A program made the position numbers and the translations under genes. Below, in pieces: positions 58,912 through 64,000 of a stretch of 64,000 nucleotides of DNA. A model generated the notes under the pieces. It was not told the DNA's origin, searched no databases, and saw only the letters and a program-made list of their open reading frames with translations. Location of the stretch: NCBI RefSeq assembly GCF_001642475.1, contig NW_019173948.1:1-64000 (forward strand). Direction: 5' to 3'. Within the stretch, counting starts at the first letter, position 1. Each line of letters opens with the position of its first letter. This stretch comes from Fonsecaea monophora (lineage: Eukaryota; Ascomycota; Eurotiomycetes; Chaetothyriales; Herpotrichiellaceae).

Positions 58912-60363
58912 ATGTTCGGCACCTTCAGGTACGACAAGACTCGGGAGAGTGCAACCTCGTTGGCGGAACGCAAACGCACCCGGGATAGGCAGGCACAGCA
59001 AAAGCTCCGCGAGAGGAGGATCGAACGCATCCAGAGGCTGGAGGAGCAAGTGGCCCTGTGTGAACAACGCCATGGCCAAGCGATGCTGGAACCGCTGCTG
59101 GAACGGGTGGGGGATCTCGAGCTCGAAAACAAAACCTTGAACGAGAGATGGCAGAAGCTGTTCCAGGCGTTCAGCTCAGCTCGCCATCTGCTGACGCAAG
59201 CGGCGGACCTGCTGGGAGAACACATGGTGAACGGGCCTCCGTTGACGCAGGACGCCTCCCAACATGTCGCTGTTGGCGAGGACGGGGCAATAGGTGACAA
59301 TCTGGCCATGGCGCCGTCGATAACGGTGCCCAACGGCGCGTCCGCGAGCCTCCTCCAGTTGACGGACTTGATTTGTGCTCCTTCTACCTTGCCTCTGCTT
59401 AGCCATGGCCCCGACTCCGACGGCGCAACCGACCTGGTGGTGAACCCCGGTTCCAACCCCTGCTCGGGTCACGTTGCTCCGGACAATGCCGACTCCAGGA
59501 TCCTTGAATTCACCCCAACCTCCATCGAACGGTGGCGCGCCTCGTTCATCGAGAGCTGTGACAGCTCCTCCGGCCCGCTGGTGGGGGAACCGGGCGGTGT
59601 TCCGGACCAAGAGGGCTCCGTGTTCCAAGCCGCGCAACGCCCTACGCCCAAGGAGAGTGAGTTGACGAGAGCCAGCGGGCCCGACTTCCGCCAGGACCGT
59701 CTCAGCGGAGTAGGCTCGATGCTGATGCCCATGCTCGGCCCGCCGTGGGCGTCACTGCCAAACAGCGGCCTGGAAGATAGCCTCAATCGAGAGTTTTTGC
59801 CCTGGTTCATGCACCCACAGGCCATCGTCGCATCGCCCCGGCTTCCAGATCCCTCCCACCTCCTGTTCGGCTCGAAGACCAACTTCCTCGCCGATGAGGT
59901 CCACACAGCCCTCCGCAAGTCCCGCGTTGCAGAGCCTGAACGTCTGGCCAAAGGCTGGCTGATCTACGTCTACAGCAAATGGCGCGTGTGTCCGACCAAG
60001 GAGAGCTTCGAGCTCATCCCTGCCTTCATGCGGCCGACCCGGGAGCAGCTGGTCTTCCCCCACCAGGCCATCTTTGACCTGATCACCTGGCCCGCGATCC
60101 GCCTTGCCTTGATCCGCCAGGGAACTCCGAATGGCGGCTTCGCCGAGATCTTCAGCGCCATGGCTTGTTGCGCCAAGGTCCGCTGGCCCTGGGGGAAGGA
60201 GATATTGGAGACCAGTGAAACGAACGAGCTGAGCATCCGGCCCGACTTTTTCCAGGTTTTTACGCAGCTCGAAGGCTGGGGCCTAACCTCGGAATTCATC
60301 CGCAGCTACGGCCACTTGTTGGAGGACATGGATCCTGAATCTTATGTCTACAATGTCCTGTAA
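58912..60363 (+). CDS. bZIP transcription factor with DUF3425 domain
   Basis: A single exon gives 483 residues. The basic region and zipper start at about residue 18 (ERKRTRDRQAQQKLRERRIE), followed by a leucine-type heptad (RLEEQVALCEQRH) and a second helix (VGDLELENKTLNERW). The middle 150 residues are Pro/Ser/Gly-rich. Residues ~330-460 form the DUF3425 region found behind bZIP domains in filamentous fungi, with VYSKWRVCPTKESFELIPAFMRPT, HQAIFDLITWPAIR and a C-terminal WGLTSEFIRSYGHLLE. It should bind DNA as a dimer in the nucleus. It lies inside the hydrolase-dehydrogenase-monooxygenase group and may be its local regulator. The gene converges with the aldehyde dehydrogenase, with only 230 bases between stops. 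Confidence 0.9.
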   Translation: MFGTFRYDKTRESATSLAERKRTRDRQAQQKLRERRIERIQRLEEQVALCEQRHGQAMLEPLLERVGDLELENKTLNERWQKLFQAFSSARHLLTQAADLLGEHMVNGPPLTQDASQHVAVGEDGAIGDNLAMAPSITVPNGASASLLQLTDLICAPSTLPLLSHGPDSDGATDLVVNPGSNPCSGHVAPDNADSRILEFTPTSIERWRASFIESCDSSSGPLVGEPGGVPDQEGSVFQAAQRPTPKESELTRASGPDFRQDRLSGVGSMLMPMLGPPWASLPNSGLEDSLNREFLPWFMHPQAIVASPRLPDPSHLLFGSKTNFLADEVHTALRKSRVAEPERLAKGWLIYVYSKWRVCPTKESFELIPAFMRPTREQLVFPHQAIFDLITWPAIRLALIRQGTPNGGFAEIFSAMACCAKVRWPWGKEILETSETNELSIRPDFFQVFTQLEGWGLTSEFIRSYGHLLEDMDPESYVYNVL

Positions 60364-60593
60364 CTACTCAAAATTGCGGTTCGAATATCATGCATTCATG
60401 CATGCGAAAATGTATATCTATACCTGTATCCCTCTACCCAGCCATTTCAATCACACTCCGCCGCAGTCTTCTCCGCCCATCTCCTCATCGTTGTAACGGC
60501 AGCATGTGCACCTTCTTCGCCGACTAATAGGTCATACTGTGGAGGAAAAAGCGCTTTGTCAGCAAGGGAAACCTGCACAGGAAGGGCGGATAC

Positions 60594-62455
60594 TTACTTG
60601 ATAAAAACAGTCTTGGTTTCCGTGTACGCATTAATGCCAGCCTGTAACAAATCCTGTGTCAGCACATGTAGGGGATCCAAGGGGAAGCAGAGTGAGTATA
60701 ACCACCCCACTAGGAGCTCAAGGACCTGGTGAGCCGATACTAGGTTTTCCCAAAGATACAAGAAGTCCAGCTTGCTTACCCTGCCCATTTCTCGGCCCCA
60801 GCCGCTTTGTTTTACACCCCCAAACGGCACGGTCTGGTCGACCATGGTGCAGCAATTGACGCAAACGGTGCCGCTGTCGATCTGGGAGACGATGCGCATG
60901 GCCCGGTTCAGATCCTGGGTAAACACGGCGCCGGAGAGGCCGAATTGGCTGTCGTTCGCGCGGGCGATGACGTCCTCCTCGGTTTCAAACTCGCTCACCA
61001 CAACCACGGGGCCAAAGATCTCCTCTTTGTAGACTTTTGCCGTGGGCGTAGGGTCGAGAAAGATGGTCGGTGTCATCCAAGATCCCTGTCACGCCGGACA
61101 GGTTAGCGCAACGCGAAATAGGATATTGTCTCTTGGGACCCGCCCCGGGGGTGGTGTTCCTCCTAGGGGAAGGGGGGGGGGGGGGCAAACCCCCAGTAAT
61201 CTTACCTGCGCGTACAAAGCCTTGCCGCCTGTCACGAGGGTCGCTTCGGACTTTCCGGACTCGACATAGGACAAGACCTTCTCGAACTGTAGCTTGTCGA
61301 CCAACGGAGGGAAGAGCGTCCCTTCGTGATGGGCATCCGTGCCAAAGGCTGCTGCCATCTGCTCAAAAAGCCCCTTGAGTTGCGCCAGGAATGTCTCTTT
61401 AATATCTTTGTGCACGTAGACTCGCGAGCTGGCAATACATGCCTGGCCCGAGTTGCCGAGGATACCCTGCATGCACCACTGCACCGCATTTGGGAGGTTA
61501 GCATCAGGGAAGACGATGCTTGGGCTCTTCCCGCCGAGTTCGAGCGTGACACGCTTGAGGTTGGTCCTCGCCGCCGCCTCCGCGATACGCTTGCCCGTCG
61601 CCACGCTACCGGTGAAGGAGATCTTGTCGATGTCGAGGTGCGACGCGAGCAGCGCACCCGTCGAGCCGGGCCCATTGACTAGGTTCATCACGCCGGCCGG
61701 GATGCCTGCCTCCAGGAGAATCTTCCCGAAATAGATGGTCGACAGGGGTGTCTTCTCGCTCGCCTTCAAAACCATCGTGTTACCCGCAGCCAGGCAAGGC
61801 GCTCCCTTCATCGCGATCATCACCAGCGGCCCGTTGAAGGCATTGACCGCCGCACACACCCCGATCGGCTCCCGCCGCACGAGCTTCATAAACCCGTTGT
61901 CGGCAGGCCACGATTCGCCCTCGAGCTTATCACACCAGCCGGCATAGTCTGCACACATTCTCTGTTAGTTATCTAACCACTCTACTACAGCATACCAGAG
62001 TAAACCCACAGCGGAAAATCCCCGAGGCCATCGGCACTTCGAACTTCCTAGTCTGCGTCATGGGCTTGCCCGTGCACAAGGCCTCGAGCCGCCCGAATTC
62101 GTCGGCGTGCTCGTCGATCAGGTCTGCAATCCGTAGCAAAAGCTTAGCTCGTGCCTGAGGCGGTGTCGCCGCCCATGGCTTGAACGCAGCGCGGGCTGCG
62201 GCGACCGCAGCATCGATATCGGCCTGTTCCGCCACGTGGATATCGTCGGTCACCACTGAGTGATCGGAGGGCCGGTAGCAGCTCATCCGGGCGTTAGATG
62301 TTGCGTCCACATACTGTGCAGCATTTGTGTATCAGCCCTCGCTGGCCTTTGATACGCGGAGAGGACGCTTCTTGCTCACTCACCTTTCCGTTGATGAACT
62401 GTCGGGTTTCCAGCGGGCCTTTGCCCTCGGGCACAGGGACGGCGTAATAATCCAT
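60594..62455 (-). CDS. Aldehyde dehydrogenase (NAD(P)+)
   Basis: Five exons (62455-62384, 62313-62010, 61948-61206, 61085-60780, 60641-60594) encode 490 residues. It oxidises aldehydes to acids. Visible marks are oxyanion Asn164 in VNAFNGP, general base Glu262 in TLELGGK, nucleophile Cys296 in GNSGQACIASS, and the EIFGPVVVV and GGVKQSGWGREMG blocks. Cofactor loop FTGSVATG is intact. The protein has no signal peptide. The last exon is short (AGINAYTETKTVFIK) and its stop overlaps a perfect GTAAGT donor, so a slightly different C-terminus is possible. Substrate class is open: aromatic (salicylaldehyde- or vanillin-like) aldehydes would fit the neighbouring monooxygenase. Confidence 0.92.
61172..61185. 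repeat. 14-base G run (C run in the dehydrogenase intron)
   Basis: A homopolymer of 14 G on the plus strand lies inside the third intron (61205-61086) of the dehydrogenase gene. Runs like this vary in length between strains and often cause sequencing errors; here it does not touch coding sequence. Confidence 0.85.
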
Positions 62456-63057
62456 CAATATCGCGGAGACAATGCCACCCTAACAGTAAAGGCTGAAATA
62501 ATGAAGAAGCAGAGTCGTCGTCGGCGTGACAGCAGTAGGTATTGCTCACAGACTGAAGCGTTCTATCGGAGAAAACACCGGTCTTGTCAAGGCACAACCA
62601 TTTTATGCAAGAATTCCCATTGAGCCCGTCCTGACGAGGCAAACACTAGCAACGTCAAATCTTACATTTCGTGGATTGGTCGTTAATCATGACCAAGTTA
62701 ATACCGAACGGAGAATCCTAGCCCTCTTCCCCATAGCCATATCAGGAGATACGCGATTACATTAGCTGGTCATGACTCCGCAACAATGGCCGCCCGTCAC
62801 GAGCCCGATGGGTCTTCTCGACGTCAACTAACGACCCTGCGACCTGCCAAATGAGGAAACTTGGCGCTGACACCGGTGGATAGTGCCCCTGATTCATCGC
62901 CCGTTCCAGAACACCAGCAGACCGCGTGGGCCAATACACTATACTAGTACTATTCTAGGAGTGGGTTCCGTCGTAAAATGTATTGATCTATGTGTGTATG
63001 TATGTACATCCACAAGTCTAGCGAATTCTTGCTGGACTTGCGTCCCCCCTCTACATC
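62456..63057. promoter_or_regulatory. Divergent promoter region (dehydrogenase / monooxygenase)
   Basis: About 600 bases separate the two divergent start codons, so both promoters are within it. Joint regulation is plausible. I see no clear operator and no coding frame. Confidence 0.5.
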
Positions 63058-64000
63058 ATGTCCTATTTCACCAATAGCTCCAAAGGCACCGGCGGCTCGA
63101 GTAAGGCCTTGAGCGGCTCTGACTTTGAACCCAACACCTTCAGCCGTCTCAATGTTGTCGTCGTCGGTGGTGGTATAGCGGGGTTGCCCGCGACGCTCGG
63201 CCCAAGGAAACAAGGTCACCTTGTCACAGTTAGGCTCATCCACATGCGGCCACCCCGCCTAGCACCCCAAGGCTAATCGGGACATCCAGATTCTTGAGCA
63301 GTCGGACTCTTCGGATGAGGATGGCGCCCCTCTCGATCTCACGCCGAACGCCAACGACATTCTCAAGAGATTCGGTGTGCACGTGGAGAACCTTGGAGGA
63401 ACTGGCGGCGCAGCAACTAGCAATGGCGTAAGCTCTCGGTGGGCCCGTCACGGCACCCCCCAACATTGCAGTTGACCATGTTCGACAGAGCACCGACTAT
63501 ATGACCATGCAGGCCAGGTCCATCAAACCATCCACAACGCAGCTTCGACCAAGCTGTGGCAACATGTGCCGGAACTGCCGCGATGGCACAACGAGAGAGT
63601 CGTTCTTATCGGCGAAGCCGCCCATGCATACGGTTTGCGACCAGTGTACAGTGCTGGACAGGCTCTGGAAGATGCGGCCGCGCTGGCGGCGCTACTACTG
63701 CTCGAAGTGAGTGCTGATCAAGTGCCGGAAGCGCTCCAGTTTTACCAGGAATTCCGCACTTTCACGTACTGTGCTCGATGGATTCTTGCCCGAGGGCTTC
63801 AGCTTCCGCTCTCGCGGGTCCGCGTGGCCGAGGCGTCGTGGATGACTGGGATAGTGACTGGCATGGACTGGCTGCTGGGCGGCGCCGGATACAATCACAC
63901 GGCGCTCTTGCTTCATGGCGTCGACTGTATGAGCGTTATGTCGGTGCCGTCGGCCAACCAGGCGTCGCCGACGTCCAGTATCCCATTTATTCGCCGTTCG
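63058..64000 (+). pseudogene. Decayed FAD-dependent monooxygenase, runs off the window
   Basis: The start codon at 63058 leads into a Rossmann motif (VVVVGGGIAGL), but helix-breaking Pro residues follow (GLPATLGPRKQGH), where relatives have Ala and Leu. The frame then shifts by one at about 63229-63275 (ILEQSDSSDEDGAP and LTPNANDILKRFG continue in frame 2). It is lost after 63430. The ~150 residues of the substrate domain are missing. A further open stretch from about 63520 reads LPRWHNERVVLIGEAAHAYG, where GDAAH is expected and GEAAH is found, then AGQALEDAAALAALL. It stays open to the right edge. Short introns could explain the first shift (GTTAGG...CCAAG) but not the missing domain. A salicylate-hydroxylase-like ancestor is plausible. 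Confidence 0.7.

Noticed and set aside
1..64000. tRNA, rRNA, CRISPR arrays and intact transposons
   Set aside because: I looked for B-box-like GGTTCGANTC words with a matching acceptor stem, regularly spaced repeats and transposase or integrase motifs and found none that hold up.

Overview
The window reads as nuclear DNA of a filamentous ascomycete (Pezizomycotina, most likely Eurotiomycetes). The genes are close together. Most are split by short introns (about 45-110 bases, GTRNGN donors, CTAAC/CTGAC-like branch sites). The families present are typical of this group: Zn(II)2Cys6 and bZIP-DUF3425 regulators, a CFEM Pth11-like receptor, a TRI12-type MFS pump and an (R)-selective amine transaminase. 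I found no tRNA, rRNA, CRISPR array or intact transposon. Exon models were built by hand from splice signals and reading-frame continuity; no homology search was run.

Left part (1-20 kb), mostly housekeeping: an SMN (survival motor neuron) homologue, a lysine-rich modular protein of about 2,150 residues, a NIP30/FAM192A homologue, an aldo-keto reductase, a Zn2Cys6 regulator and the THO-complex WD40 protein TEX1/THOC3. Three of these six genes belong to RNA-processing machinery.

Middle part (21-43.5 kb), mixed metabolism and membrane genes: a secreted sulfatase, an intronless (R)-amine transaminase, a glycosylated polytopic membrane protein of unknown function, a small membrane protein, a PAP2-type lipid phosphatase, a second aldo-keto reductase, a MARVEL-like protein, a 14-helix MFS transporter, an unrecognised 527-residue protein and a cytosolic class I haem peroxidase.

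Right part (43.5-64 kb), accessory in character: an AT-rich scar, a decayed gene ending in a jacalin-like lectin domain, and a CFEM receptor. These are followed by a putative catabolic or detoxification cluster: AKR7-type reductase, TRI12 efflux pump, an unusual SCP2-alpha/beta-hydrolase fusion, a bZIP-DUF3425 regulator, an aldehyde dehydrogenase and a decayed FAD monooxygenase that runs off the right edge. The pump and hydrolase diverge from one intergenic region, and the dehydrogenase and monooxygenase from another, which suggests shared control. A palindromic word (TACGGAGTA) recurs near several of these genes.

The most unusual items are the giant Trp/Lys/Pro modular protein, the SCP2-hydrolase fusion inside the cluster, and the two decaying genes.
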